Shown here: piece by piece, positions 6,583-14,883 of the stretch
Layout of the letters: the number at the start of each line of letters is the position of its first letter
Numbering within the stretch: position 1 is the stretch's first letter
Assembly: GCF_008369295.1 (NCBI RefSeq)
Contig: NZ_VOBG01000021.1
Coordinates: forward strand, 1-64,000
Source of the DNA: Pseudomonas sp. ANT_H4
Lineage (GTDB): Bacteria > Pseudomonadota > Gammaproteobacteria > Pseudomonadales > Pseudomonadaceae
Direction: 5' to 3'
Length of the DNA stretch: 64,000 nt
Program-made: the position numbers and the translations under genes
The notes under the pieces: model-generated
The model's input: the letters and a program-made list of their open reading frames with translations, nothing else
Told to the model about the DNA's origin: nothing
The model's database searches: none

Positions 6583-7790
6583 AAGGCCGCCAACCCGCGA
6601 GCCAGGTCTGCCTGCAAGTCAGCCACGTCTTCCAGGCCCACCGCTACACGAATCAGGCTGTCGCGAATGCCCGCAGCTTCGCGCTCTTGTGGCGCCAGAC
6701 GACCATGGGACGTGGTGCTTGGGTGGGTAATAGTGGTCTTGCTGTCCCCAAGGTTGGCGGTAATGGAGATCAGCCGAGTCGCGTCGATAAAGCGCCAGGC
6801 GCCATCTTTGCCACCCTTGACCTCAAAGCTCACTACCGCACCAAACCCGCGCTGCTGGCGCTGGGCCAACTCGTGCTGGGGATGGCTCTTGAGACCGGCG
6901 TAATGGACCTTTTCGATACCGTCCTGCTGCTCCAGCCACTCGGCCAGAACCTGGGCGCTGGCACAATGGGCCTTCATCCGCAGGCTGAGGGTTTCCAGAC
7001 CTTTGAGGAAAATCCAGGCATTGAACGGGCTCAGGGTCGGGCCTGCGGTGCGCAAGAAGCCTACTACTTCCTTCATCTGCTCGCCTGCACCTGCAACCAC
7101 GCCGCCCATGCAACGGCCCTGGCCGTCGATGAACTTGGTGGCCGAATGCACAACGATGTCCGCGCCCAGCTTCAGCGGCTGTTGCAGGGCTGGGGTGCAG
7201 AAGCAGTTGTCCACCACCAGCATTGCGCCCTTGGCGTGGGCCACTTCGGCCAGCGCAGCGATGTCCACCAGCTCAGCCAGCGGATTGGAGGGCGACTCGA
7301 CGAACAGCAATTTGGTGTTGGCCTTGATGGCCGCGTCCCAGCCAGACAGATCCGCCAGCGGCACGTAGTCCACTTCAATGCCGAAGCGCTTGAAATATTT
7401 TTCGAACAGGCTGATGGTCGAACCAAATACGCTGCGCGACACCAGCACGTGATCGCCGGCACTGCACAAACTCATGACCACCGCCAAAATGGCGGCCATG
7501 CCCGTTGCAGTGGCGACGGCCTGCTCGGCCCCTTCCAGCGCCGCAATACGCTCTTCGAACGCACGCACGGTTGGGTTGGTGTAGCGGGAATAAACGTTGC
7601 CCGGCACTTCGCCGGCAAAGCGCGCCGCGGCATCGGCCGCAGTGCGGAAGACATAGCTGGAAGTGAAGAACATCGGATCACCGTGTTCGCCTTCCGGCGT
7701 GCGGTGCTGTCCGGCGCGCACAGCCAGGGTATCGAAAGCTACGCCATCGAGGTCGCTGTCCAAGCGACCGGCATCCCATTCCTGACTCAT
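6579..7790 (-). CDS. metZ: O-succinylhomoserine sulfhydrylase
   Basis: A 403-residue enzyme of the Cys/Met metabolism PLP family. It makes homocysteine from O-succinylhomoserine and sulfide, the direct sulfhydrylation route to methionine in pseudomonads. PLP-binding Lys219 lies in HSATKFIDGQ; YSRYTNPT near residue 67 and the aspartate in VVDNCFCTP are family hallmarks. The length and N-terminal part fit MetZ rather than MetB. It lies 65 bp downstream of purF, with a terminator-like hairpin between them, so it may have its own promoter. Confidence 0.88.
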   Translation of the reverse strand: MSQEWDAGRLDSDLDGVAFDTLAVRAGQHRTPEGEHGDPMFFTSSYVFRTAADAAARFAGEVPGNVYSRYTNPTVRAFEERIAALEGAEQAVATATGMAAILAVVMSLCSAGDHVLVSRSVFGSTISLFEKYFKRFGIEVDYVPLADLSGWDAAIKANTKLLFVESPSNPLAELVDIAALAEVAHAKGAMLVVDNCFCTPALQQPLKLGADIVVHSATKFIDGQGRCMGGVVAGAGEQMKEVVGFLRTAGPTLSPFNAWIFLKGLETLSLRMKAHCASAQVLAEWLEQQDGIEKVHYAGLKSHPQHELAQRQQRGFGAVVSFEVKGGKDGAWRFIDATRLISITANLGDSKTTITHPSTTSHGRLAPQEREAAGIRDSLIRVAVGLEDVADLQADLARGLAAL

Positions 7791-7829
7791 GCTCTACTCC
7801 TCAACTCGATACTTTATCAAAGATACAAA

Positions 7830-7849
7830 ACCGGCCCCTCAGGGCCGGT
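7830..7849 (-). terminator. Terminator downstream of purF
   Basis: The minus strand forms an 8-bp stem ACCGGCCC/GGGCCGGT with a four-base loop followed by TTTTG, six bases after the purF stop. Confidence 0.7.
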
Positions 7850-7855
7850 GTTTAC

Positions 7856-9361
7856 TCAGTTGTTATACAGATCGATGATCGCGCTGACCGCCTGGGTCTT
7901 GATCTTCGAGGAGTCGTTGCGCGCCTGCTCGATCTTGTTCAGGTAAGCCTCGTCGACATCGCCAGTGACGTACTTGCCGTCGAACACCGCGCAATCGAAC
8001 TCTTCGATCTTGATCTTGCCACCGCCGACCGCCTCGATCAGGTCCGGCAGGTCCTGGTAGATCAGCCAGTCAGCGCCGATCAGGTCTGCAACGTCCTGGG
8101 TCGAACGGTTATGGGCGATCAGTTCATGAGCACTCGGCATGTCGATGCCGTAGACGTTCGGGTAACGCACGGCAGGCGCAGCGGAACAGAAGTAGACGTT
8201 CTTCGCCCCAGCTTCACGGGCCATCTGAATGATCTGCTTGCAAGTGGTGCCACGCACGATGGAGTCATCCACCAGCATCACGTTTTTGCCGCGGAACTCC
8301 AGCTCGATAGCGTTGAGCTTCTGGCGCACCGACTTCTTGCGCGCAGCCTGGCCCGGCATGATGAAGGTGCGGCCGATGTAACGGTTCTTGACGAAACCTT
8401 CGCGGAACTTGACGCCCAGGTGGTTGGCCAGCTCCAGCGCTGCAGTACGGCTGGTGTCCGGAATCGGGATCACTACGTCAATGTCGTGTTCTGGACGCTC
8501 GCGCATGATCTTGTCGGCGAGCTTCTCACCCATGCGCAGACGCGCCTTGTACACCGAAACGCCGTCGATGATCGAATCCGGACGCGCCAGGTAGACGTGT
8601 TCGAAGATGCACGGGGTGAGTTTCGGATTGAGGGCGCACTGACGGGTGTGCAGCTTGCCGTCTTCAGTGATGTACACCGCCTCGCCCGGCGCCAGGTCAC
8701 GAATCAGGGTGAAGCCCAGCACGTCCAGGGACACGCTTTCGGAGGCGATCATGTACTCGACGCCTTCGTCGGTATGACGCTGGCCGAAGACGATCGGACG
8801 AATGCCGTTCGGGTCGCGGAAACCGACGATGCCGTAGCCGGTGATCATCGCCACGACGGCATAGCCACCGACGCAACGGTTGTGCACGTCAGTCACGGCG
8901 GCGAACACGTCTTCCTCGGTTGGCTGCAGCTTGCCGCGCTGGGCCAGTTCGTGAGCGAACACGTTAAGCAGCACTTCCGAGTCGGAGTTGGTGTTGACGT
9001 GACGCAGGTCAGACTCGTAAATCTCCTTGGCCAACTGTTCAACGTTGGTCAGGTTGCCGTTGTGCGCCAGGGTGATGCCATAGGGCGAGTTGACGTAAAA
9101 CGGTTGAGCTTCGGCCGAGGTCGAGCTGCCCGCAGTCGGGTAACGCACATGGCCAATGCCCATGTGCCCGACGAGGCGCTGCATGTGACGCTGATGAAAC
9201 ACGTCACGCACCAGACCATTGTCCTTGCGCAGGAATAACCGGCCGTCGTGGCTGGTCACAATACCGGCAGCGTCCTGGCCGCGGTGCTGGAGGACGGTTA
9301 GCGCGTCATACAGCGCCTGATTGACGTTCGACTTACCGACGATACCGACGATGCCACACAT
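7856..9361 (-). CDS. purF: Amidophosphoribosyltransferase
   Basis: A 501-residue enzyme that makes 5-phosphoribosylamine from PRPP and glutamine, the first step of purine synthesis. I take the start at ATG 9361, because the catalytic cysteine of this N-terminal-nucleophile hydrolase must directly follow the initiator Met (MCGIVGIVG); an upstream start would block processing. The glutaminase half is followed by the phosphoribosyltransferase half with the PRPP loop VMLVDDSIVRGTT. Length is typical. It follows cvpA after about 40 bp, the usual cvpA-purF operon. Confidence 0.95.
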   Translation of the reverse strand: MCGIVGIVGKSNVNQALYDALTVLQHRGQDAAGIVTSHDGRLFLRKDNGLVRDVFHQRHMQRLVGHMGIGHVRYPTAGSSTSAEAQPFYVNSPYGITLAHNGNLTNVEQLAKEIYESDLRHVNTNSDSEVLLNVFAHELAQRGKLQPTEEDVFAAVTDVHNRCVGGYAVVAMITGYGIVGFRDPNGIRPIVFGQRHTDEGVEYMIASESVSLDVLGFTLIRDLAPGEAVYITEDGKLHTRQCALNPKLTPCIFEHVYLARPDSIIDGVSVYKARLRMGEKLADKIMRERPEHDIDVVIPIPDTSRTAALELANHLGVKFREGFVKNRYIGRTFIMPGQAARKKSVRQKLNAIELEFRGKNVMLVDDSIVRGTTCKQIIQMAREAGAKNVYFCSAAPAVRYPNVYGIDMPSAHELIAHNRSTQDVADLIGADWLIYQDLPDLIEAVGGGKIKIEEFDCAVFDGKYVTGDVDEAYLNKIEQARNDSSKIKTQAVSAIIDLYNN

Positions 9362-9402
9362 GCGACGCAACCCCTACTTAATGAATCTTGACTGAACACA
9401 AC

Positions 9403-9960
9403 TTATTGCGACGTTTTGGCCGGCAAGAGGTGTTCCTTGAACGGAAGATCAGCGGGCACGCTGATTCCGCTGGCCAGCCACTGACTGCTCCACCCCAATA
9501 TGAGGTTCTTGGACCAATCTGCAACCAATAGAAATTTTGGCACAAGAGCTGACTCCTGCCACCACGAATCCTGCTGTACCGGGCCCAGACTCAACAGCCC
9601 GACCGCCACGACCACCAGCAATGCGCCACGCGCGGCGCCGAAGACCATGCCGAGAAATCGATCGGTCCCGGAGAGTCCGGTGACACGTATCAATTCGCCG
9701 ATAAGATAATTGACCATTGCTCCCACCAGCAGCGTGGCGATGAACATGATGGCGCAGCCCGCGATGACGCGAGCCGAAGGTGTTTCGATGTATCCGGTGA
9801 GATACACGGCCAAAGAGCCACCGAACATCCAGGCTACGACTCCTGCGATGATCCAGGTCAGCAACGACAATGCTTCTTTAACGAAGCCGCGGCTTAGACT
9901 GATCAAAGCGGAGATGGCGACGATTGCAACGATCGCCCAGTCAACCCAGGTAAATGGCAC
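9403..9960 (-). CDS. cvpA: CvpA family membrane protein
   Basis: A 185-residue inner-membrane protein with four hydrophobic segments (about residues 6-22, 30-52, 62-85 and 102-124) and the family's conserved start (FTWVDWAIVAIV, RGFVKEALSL). CvpA was named for colicin V production and is linked to envelope homeostasis; its biochemical role is unsettled. It lies directly upstream of purF and is cotranscribed with it. Confidence 0.9.
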   Translation of the reverse strand: MPFTWVDWAIVAIVAISALISLSRGFVKEALSLLTWIIAGVVAWMFGGSLAVYLTGYIETPSARVIAGCAIMFIATLLVGAMVNYLIGELIRVTGLSGTDRFLGMVFGAARGALLVVVAVGLLSLGPVQQDSWWQESALVPKFLLVADWSKNLILGWSSQWLASGISVPADLPFKEHLLPAKTSQ

Positions 9961-10053
9961 AGTACAGCCTACAGACGGATAAGGCGGCGCATTTTAGCAG
10001 AGCGCCGGGCTATCGGTAAGCTGCGATTAGCAGTGCTTTTGAAATCAATGAGT

Positions 10054-10082
10054 TGTGGCGAGGGGGCAAGCCCCTCGCCACA
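10054..10082. repeat. 12-bp inverted repeat (REP-like) between dedD and cvpA
   Basis: TGTGGCGAGGGG and CCCCTCGCCACA flank the loop GCAAG. This sequence type recurs in Pseudomonas intergenic regions and resembles a REP element; it may also mark the end of the dedD transcript. Confidence 0.65.
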
Positions 10083-10105
10083 GAAGCCCTCCACCCTCTC
10101 CAGCG

Positions 10106-10741
10106 TCAGCCGCGCTCTGGCTGGAAGCGCACGACAAAGCCCTTGAGGTTCTGCTGGCGACCCAGCAGATCACGCAAGCGGTCAGCCTCGGCCCGCTCAA
10201 TCAGCGGCCCGACAAATACCCGATTCTTGCCATTGGCGGTACGTATGTAGGCGTTGTAACCCTGGCTACGTAGGGTTTTCTGCAAGCTTTCGGCGCTTTC
10301 GCGATTGGCCAGGCTGGCCAGTTGCACCGACCAACTGATCGGCAGGCCATTGGGATCAATACGGCTCTGTCCGACATCAGGCTTGCCCGGCGCTGCTGGC
10401 TGCGGAGCCACAGCCTTCGGTGCCGCGGGCTTGGCTGGCGCAGGCGTCGGCTTTACCACCGGAACGCTTGGCTGGGCCGGCATCGAAGTCGCTTCCTGCT
10501 CGGCGATCTCTTCGTCGCTCGGCACCGGCTCTTGCGGTAAGGCCTGAGGTTCAGGCACCACCACCGGCTCAACTTGAACCTGAGGCATCACAGGCACCTG
10601 AGGGGCAGCCGGAGCTTCAACAGTCACCTGGCGCTGTTCATCCTGGCGGGAAAACAGCATCGGCAGAAAAATTACTGCCAGCGCCACCAGAACCAAGGCC
10701 CCGACCATTCGCTGCTTGTACGCGCTATCCAGTAATGCCAT
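10106..10741 (-). CDS. dedD: SPOR domain protein, DedD-like
   Basis: A 211-residue protein with a short cytoplasmic N-terminus, one transmembrane segment (about residues 12-29), a long proline- and alanine-rich periplasmic linker, and a SPOR domain from about 130 to the end (SWSVQLASLANRESAESLQK). SPOR domains bind denuded septal peptidoglycan, so it likely acts in cell constriction like DedD. The start lies inside the end of folC (17-bp overlap), which makes it part of the accD-folC-dedD operon. Confidence 0.8.
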   Translation of the reverse strand: MALLDSAYKQRMVGALVLVALAVIFLPMLFSRQDEQRQVTVEAPAAPQVPVMPQVQVEPVVVPEPQALPQEPVPSDEEIAEQEATSMPAQPSVPVVKPTPAPAKPAAPKAVAPQPAAPGKPDVGQSRIDPNGLPISWSVQLASLANRESAESLQKTLRSQGYNAYIRTANGKNRVFVGPLIERAEADRLRDLLGRQQNLKGFVVRFQPERG

Positions 10742-12032
10742 GTGCAGCTTCCTCCGTGGAGCGCCGGGCTAACCACTCAAGCGCCTCGGCAACACAATAA
10801 AATGATCCGAACAACAGAATCTCGTCCTCGGGCACTGCAACAGCGCACTGGGCTTCCAATGCAGCAGTCACGCTTGCATAGGACGTCACCGATGCACCAA
10901 GGTTCTGCAACGCCACCTGCACATCGGCGGCAGGACGGCTGCGAGGCGTATCCAGCGGCGCAACTGCCCATGACTGTACGTTATTCAACAAAGGAGCAAC
11001 GACACCGCCCAGGTCTTTGTCGGACAACAGCCCGAACACCGCCAGGCGGCGGCCCACCGGCGGCTTGCGTGACAGACGCCGGGCCAGGTATTCAGCGGCA
11101 TGGGGGTTATGCCCCACGTCCAGCAACAGACTCAGGCGCTTGCCGTCCCACTCGAATGCACGGCGATCCAGACGACCGACCATCTGTGTACCCTGCAAGG
11201 TATCGGCAATCTGCACGGTATCCCACGGCAAATCCAGCAACAGATAGGCCTGGAGGGCGAGCGCGGCGTTTTCCATCGGCAAGTTCAGCAGCGGCAAATT
11301 GCGCAACTCGACCACTTGCCCGAGAACATCGAGCCCACGCCACGACCAATGCTCATCGCCAACCTCAAGGGTGAAATCACGCCCCCGCAGGAAGAACTGG
11401 CAATCCAGCTCGCTAACCTTGTCCAGCAAGGTTAGCGGTGGGTCCAGGTCGCCACATAGCGCAGGCTTGCCCTGACGGAAGATCCCGGCCTTTTCATAGG
11501 CCACCGACTCACGGGTGTCACCGAGGTAGTCGACGTGATCGACGCCAATGCTGGTCACCAACGCAAGGTCGGCATCCACCACATTGACCGTATCCAGGCG
11601 CCCGCCGAGGCCGACTTCGAGTACGACCACATCCAGCCGGGCACGCTCAAACAGCCAGAGCGCTGCCAAGGTACCCATTTCGAAATAAGTCAGGGAAATA
11701 TCGCCGCGCCCCGCATCGAGCGCAGTAAAGGCTTCGCACAGCTGCTCATCAGTAGCTTCGACACCATTGAGCTGTACGCGCTCGTTGTAACGCAGCAGGT
11801 GCGGCGAGCTGTAGACGCCGACCTTCAAGCCCTGGGCCTGCAGCAAGGCGGCAACAAAGGCGCAGGTAGAACCCTTGCCGTTGGTGCCAGTGACCGTGAT
11901 CACCCGAGGAGCCGGACGCCCCAACCCAAGGCGGGCCGCTACCTGTTGCGAACGTTCCAGGCCCATGTCGATGGCTGATGGATGCAACTGCTCAAGGTAG
12001 GCGAGCCATTCGCCCAGGGTACGTTGGATCAT
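10725..12032 (-). CDS. folC: Bifunctional folylpolyglutamate/dihydrofolate synthase
   Basis: A 435-residue Mur-ligase-family enzyme that joins glutamate to dihydropteroate and extends the folate glutamate tail. The ATP-binding loop VTGTNGKGST lies at residues 47-56, and EVGLGGRLDTVNVV and the histidine of GVDHVDYLG follow as expected. Its ATG overlaps the accD stop by four bases and its end overlaps dedD, so translation of all three is coupled. Confidence 0.93.
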   Translation of the reverse strand: MIQRTLGEWLAYLEQLHPSAIDMGLERSQQVAARLGLGRPAPRVITVTGTNGKGSTCAFVAALLQAQGLKVGVYSSPHLLRYNERVQLNGVEATDEQLCEAFTALDAGRGDISLTYFEMGTLAALWLFERARLDVVVLEVGLGGRLDTVNVVDADLALVTSIGVDHVDYLGDTRESVAYEKAGIFRQGKPALCGDLDPPLTLLDKVSELDCQFFLRGRDFTLEVGDEHWSWRGLDVLGQVVELRNLPLLNLPMENAALALQAYLLLDLPWDTVQIADTLQGTQMVGRLDRRAFEWDGKRLSLLLDVGHNPHAAEYLARRLSRKPPVGRRLAVFGLLSDKDLGGVVAPLLNNVQSWAVAPLDTPRSRPAADVQVALQNLGASVTSYASVTAALEAQCAVAVPEDEILLFGSFYCVAEALEWLARRSTEEAAHGITG

Positions 12033-12949
12033 ATGTTTGCAGGCACCGGCGGAACCACGATCAGCTCGACAGCGGGTGCAATGTACACAGGCGTCGGCAG
12101 GCCCATCATTTGCGCCAGCAGGTTGCCCAGGCGTGGACGCAACTCGGAGCGGGCGATAATCATGTCGATCGCGCCATGCTCCAGGAGGAATTCGCTGCGC
12201 TGGAAACCTTCTGGCAGTTTTTCGCGAACGGTTTGCTCGATCACGCGCGGGCCGGCAAAGCCGATCAGGGCCTTGGGTTCGCCGACAATCACGTCACCCA
12301 GCATGGCCAGGCTGGCGGAAACGCCGCCGTAGACCGGATCGGTCAGCACCGAGATGAACGGAATACCTTCTTCACGCAAACGCGCCAGCACCGCAGAGGT
12401 CTTGGCCATTTGCATCAGCGAGATCAGCGCTTCCTGCATCCGCGCACCACCGGAGGCGGCAAAACAGATCATCGGGCAACGGTTTTCCAGGGCGTAGTTG
12501 GCGGCACGCACGAAACGTTCACCAACGATGGCACCCATGGAGCCACCCATAAAGGAGAACTCAAATGCGCAAACCACCACAGGCATGCCCAGCAGCTTGC
12601 CACTAATGGAAATCAGCGCGTCCTTCTCACCGGTCTGCTTCTGAGCGGCGGTCAGGCGGTCCTTGTACTTCTTGCCGTCGCGGAACTTGAGGCGGTCCAC
12701 CGGCTCCAGATCAGCGCCCAGTTCGGCGCGGCCATCGGCATCAAGGAAAATGTCGATGCGGGCGCGGGCGCCGATACGCATGTGGTGGTTGCACTTGGGG
12801 CAAACGTCCAGGGTCTTTTCCAGCTCCGGACGGTACAGCACCGCGTCGCAGGACGGGCACTTGTGCCAAAGACCTTCAGGGACCGAGCTTTTTTTCACCT
12901 CGGAACGCATGATCGAGGGGATCAGTTTGTCTACTAACCAGTTGCTCAT
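12029..12949 (-). CDS. accD: Acetyl-CoA carboxylase carboxyltransferase subunit beta
   Basis: A 306-residue subunit. With AccA it transfers the carboxyl group from biotin to acetyl-CoA, giving malonyl-CoA for fatty-acid synthesis. The N-terminal zinc ribbon uses Cys31, Cys34, Cys50 and Cys53 (CPSC, CPKC). The oxyanion-hole region ASGGARMQEA follows. I take ATG 12949 (MSNWLVDKL), the conserved start; an in-frame start 33 bases upstream is less likely. It leads the accD-folC-dedD operon. Confidence 0.95.
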   Translation of the reverse strand: MSNWLVDKLIPSIMRSEVKKSSVPEGLWHKCPSCDAVLYRPELEKTLDVCPKCNHHMRIGARARIDIFLDADGRAELGADLEPVDRLKFRDGKKYKDRLTAAQKQTGEKDALISISGKLLGMPVVVCAFEFSFMGGSMGAIVGERFVRAANYALENRCPMICFAASGGARMQEALISLMQMAKTSAVLARLREEGIPFISVLTDPVYGGVSASLAMLGDVIVGEPKALIGFAGPRVIEQTVREKLPEGFQRSEFLLEHGAIDMIIARSELRPRLGNLLAQMMGLPTPVYIAPAVELIVVPPVPANI

Positions 12950-13194
12950 GCTTTCTTTCTCCAGTACCGGTGGCTTGAACACAGCCCCGCGTATGCCCTT
13001 GAGCTAAATTCATTATGTGGCGATGACACATCCAGGACGGGGTCAAGCGTTCGACCAGCCACTTCCTGCCTGTACCCTCAGCCTTCCAGACAACCCGCCA
13101 GCGCGTGGTTGCCACTTCATTGGGCGCCGCCCAAAAGGCAGCGCCGGCCTGTTTTACACAGTGGTAGTTACTGACGGCGGCAGACTGCCAGCCG

Positions 13195-13827
13195 TCACAT
13201 CGAGCCACTGCTGCTGCGTACTGCCTGCATAAATGCGCGAATCTTGGCGTGATCCTTGATGCCCTTGCCCTGCTCTACCCCACCGCTGACGTCGACGGCG
13301 TAAGGCCGGACCTGAGCAATAGCCTGGGCGACATTGCCTGCGCACAGGCCGCCGGCGAGGATGATCGGCTTGCTTAAACCCTCAGGTATCAATGACCAAT
13401 CAAACGCCTCACCTGTGCCACCCGGGACACCTTCGACATACGTATCGAGGAGAATCCCGCTGGCCCCGGTAAATGCTGCGCAACTGGCCGCAATATCGTC
13501 GCCTGCCTTGACCCGCAGCGCCTTGATGTAAGGGCGGTGATACCCATCGCAGTCGGCCGGGGTCTCGTCGCCGTGGAACTGCAACAGGTCCAGCGGCACG
13601 GCATCGAGGGTTTCATTGAGCTCGCAGCGGCTGGCATTGACGAACAACCCCACGGTGGTCACAAACGGCGGCAATGCGGCGATGATCGCCCGCGCCTGCT
13701 GCGCACTCACCGCCCGTGGGCTTTTGGCATAAAACACAAAACCTATGGCATCGGCCCCCGCCTCGACTGCCGCCAATGCGTCCTCTATGCGAGTAATCCC
13801 GCAAATCTTGCTGCGAACGGCTGACAT
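13195..13827 (-). CDS. trpF: Phosphoribosylanthranilate isomerase
   Basis: A 210-residue TIM-barrel enzyme of tryptophan synthesis. Catalytic Cys9 lies in KICGITR and the catalytic Asp in the YAVDVSGGVE segment near the phosphate-binding end. GAGG lies eight bases before ATG 13827. It sits downstream of truA (63-bp gap) and apart from other trp genes, as is usual in pseudomonads. Confidence 0.93.
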   Translation of the reverse strand: MSAVRSKICGITRIEDALAAVEAGADAIGFVFYAKSPRAVSAQQARAIIAALPPFVTTVGLFVNASRCELNETLDAVPLDLLQFHGDETPADCDGYHRPYIKALRVKAGDDIAASCAAFTGASGILLDTYVEGVPGGTGEAFDWSLIPEGLSKPIILAGGLCAGNVAQAIAQVRPYAVDVSGGVEQGKGIKDHAKIRAFMQAVRSSSGSM

Positions 13828-13890
13828 GTCGTTGGAACCTCAGGGTTTATCCGAGAAAGTTCCGGATGGTAACAAATGCTTTTCCGGGCG

Positions 13891-14715
13891 TCAGCCGTCA
13901 AGTTCAGTGAAACCAGTGAGGAAGTGTGGCCCGATGAAACGTTGCGGCAGCTCAAACTCGCTCCGGTACTCGACATCCACCAGGTACAGGCCGAACGGAT
14001 GAGCCGTCACCCCACCCGTGCGGCGAACCCGGCCTTCCAATACTTCCCTGGCCCATTCCACCGGGCGCTCGCCGGTACCAATGGTCATCAACACCCCGGC
14101 GATATTGCGCACCATGTGATGCAGGAAAGCTCCAGCGCGGATATCCAGGACGATCATCTTGCCGTGGCGGGTTACCCGCAGGTGATGGACTTGCTTGATC
14201 GGCGACTTGGCCTGGCACTGGCCGGCACGAAACGCGCTGAAATCATGGACGCCAACCAGATGCTGGGCCGCTTGCGCCATGCGCTCTGCATCCAGAGGTC
14301 GATGGTTCCAGGTGACTTCTTCGTTCAGGTGCGCCGGGCGAATCTGGTCGTTGTAGATCACATAGCGGTAACGGCGGGCGATGGCCTTGAACCGCGCGTG
14401 AAAATCGGCTGGCATCACCTTGGCCCAACTGACACTGATGTCATGGGGCAAATTGATATTGGCGCCCATGACCCAGGCCTTCATCGAACGCTCGGCCTGG
14501 GTGTCGAAATGCACCACCTGCCCGCAGGCATGCACACCAGAGTCGGTCCGCCCGGCGCACATCAGCGAAACCGGTGAGTCGGCGACTTTTGACAGCGCCT
14601 TTTCAAGGGTCTCCTGCACGGTCTTCACCCCAGAAGCCTGGCGCTGCCAGCCGCAATAGCGCGAGCCTTTGTATTCCACGCCCAAGGCGATCCTGAAAAA
14701 GTCTGGGGCCGCCAT
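13891..14715 (-). CDS. truA: tRNA pseudouridine(38-40) synthase
   Basis: A TruA family enzyme that makes pseudouridine at positions 38-40 of the tRNA anticodon arm. The catalytic aspartate is in CAGRTDSGVHACGQ and the N-terminal ALGVEYKGSRYCGWQRQ is typical. I prefer ATG 14715 (274 residues); an in-frame TTG 57 bases upstream would add a poorly conserved stretch, and neither has a strong ribosome binding site, so the start is uncertain. Located between fimV and trpF on the same strand. Confidence 0.92.
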   Translation of the reverse strand: MAAPDFFRIALGVEYKGSRYCGWQRQASGVKTVQETLEKALSKVADSPVSLMCAGRTDSGVHACGQVVHFDTQAERSMKAWVMGANINLPHDISVSWAKVMPADFHARFKAIARRYRYVIYNDQIRPAHLNEEVTWNHRPLDAERMAQAAQHLVGVHDFSAFRAGQCQAKSPIKQVHHLRVTRHGKMIVLDIRAGAFLHHMVRNIAGVLMTIGTGERPVEWAREVLEGRVRRTGGVTAHPFGLYLVDVEYRSEFELPQRFIGPHFLTGFTELDG

Positions 14716-14845
14716 TTCGGCGGCCGCGTTATCTATATTTGCCAAGAACTGAGAGCCTGATGAGTTGCGCAAAGGCGGCCATTATAAGGCTGCGAGGGCC
14801 GGGCGCCATGTATCTCGTGTTTTTAGTTGGAGGCCGAAATCAAAA

Positions 14846-14865
14846 CGGCAGCCCGAAGGCTGCCG
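14846..14865 (-). terminator. Terminator of fimV
   Basis: The minus strand forms CGGCAGCC-TTCG-GGCTGCCG followed by TTTTG, about 19 bp after the fimV stop. Confidence 0.75.
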
Positions 14866-14883
14866 CTTTGTTCAACTCACCGA

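Noticed and set aside
6555..7946. Long plus-strand open frame of 463 codons
   Set aside because: It is the antisense of metZ, a clear conserved enzyme; high GC keeps the opposite strand open, and the translated sequence has no protein character.
8111..9238. Plus-strand frame of 375 codons opposite purF
   Set aside because: Antisense shadow; rich in His, Arg and Val without domains.
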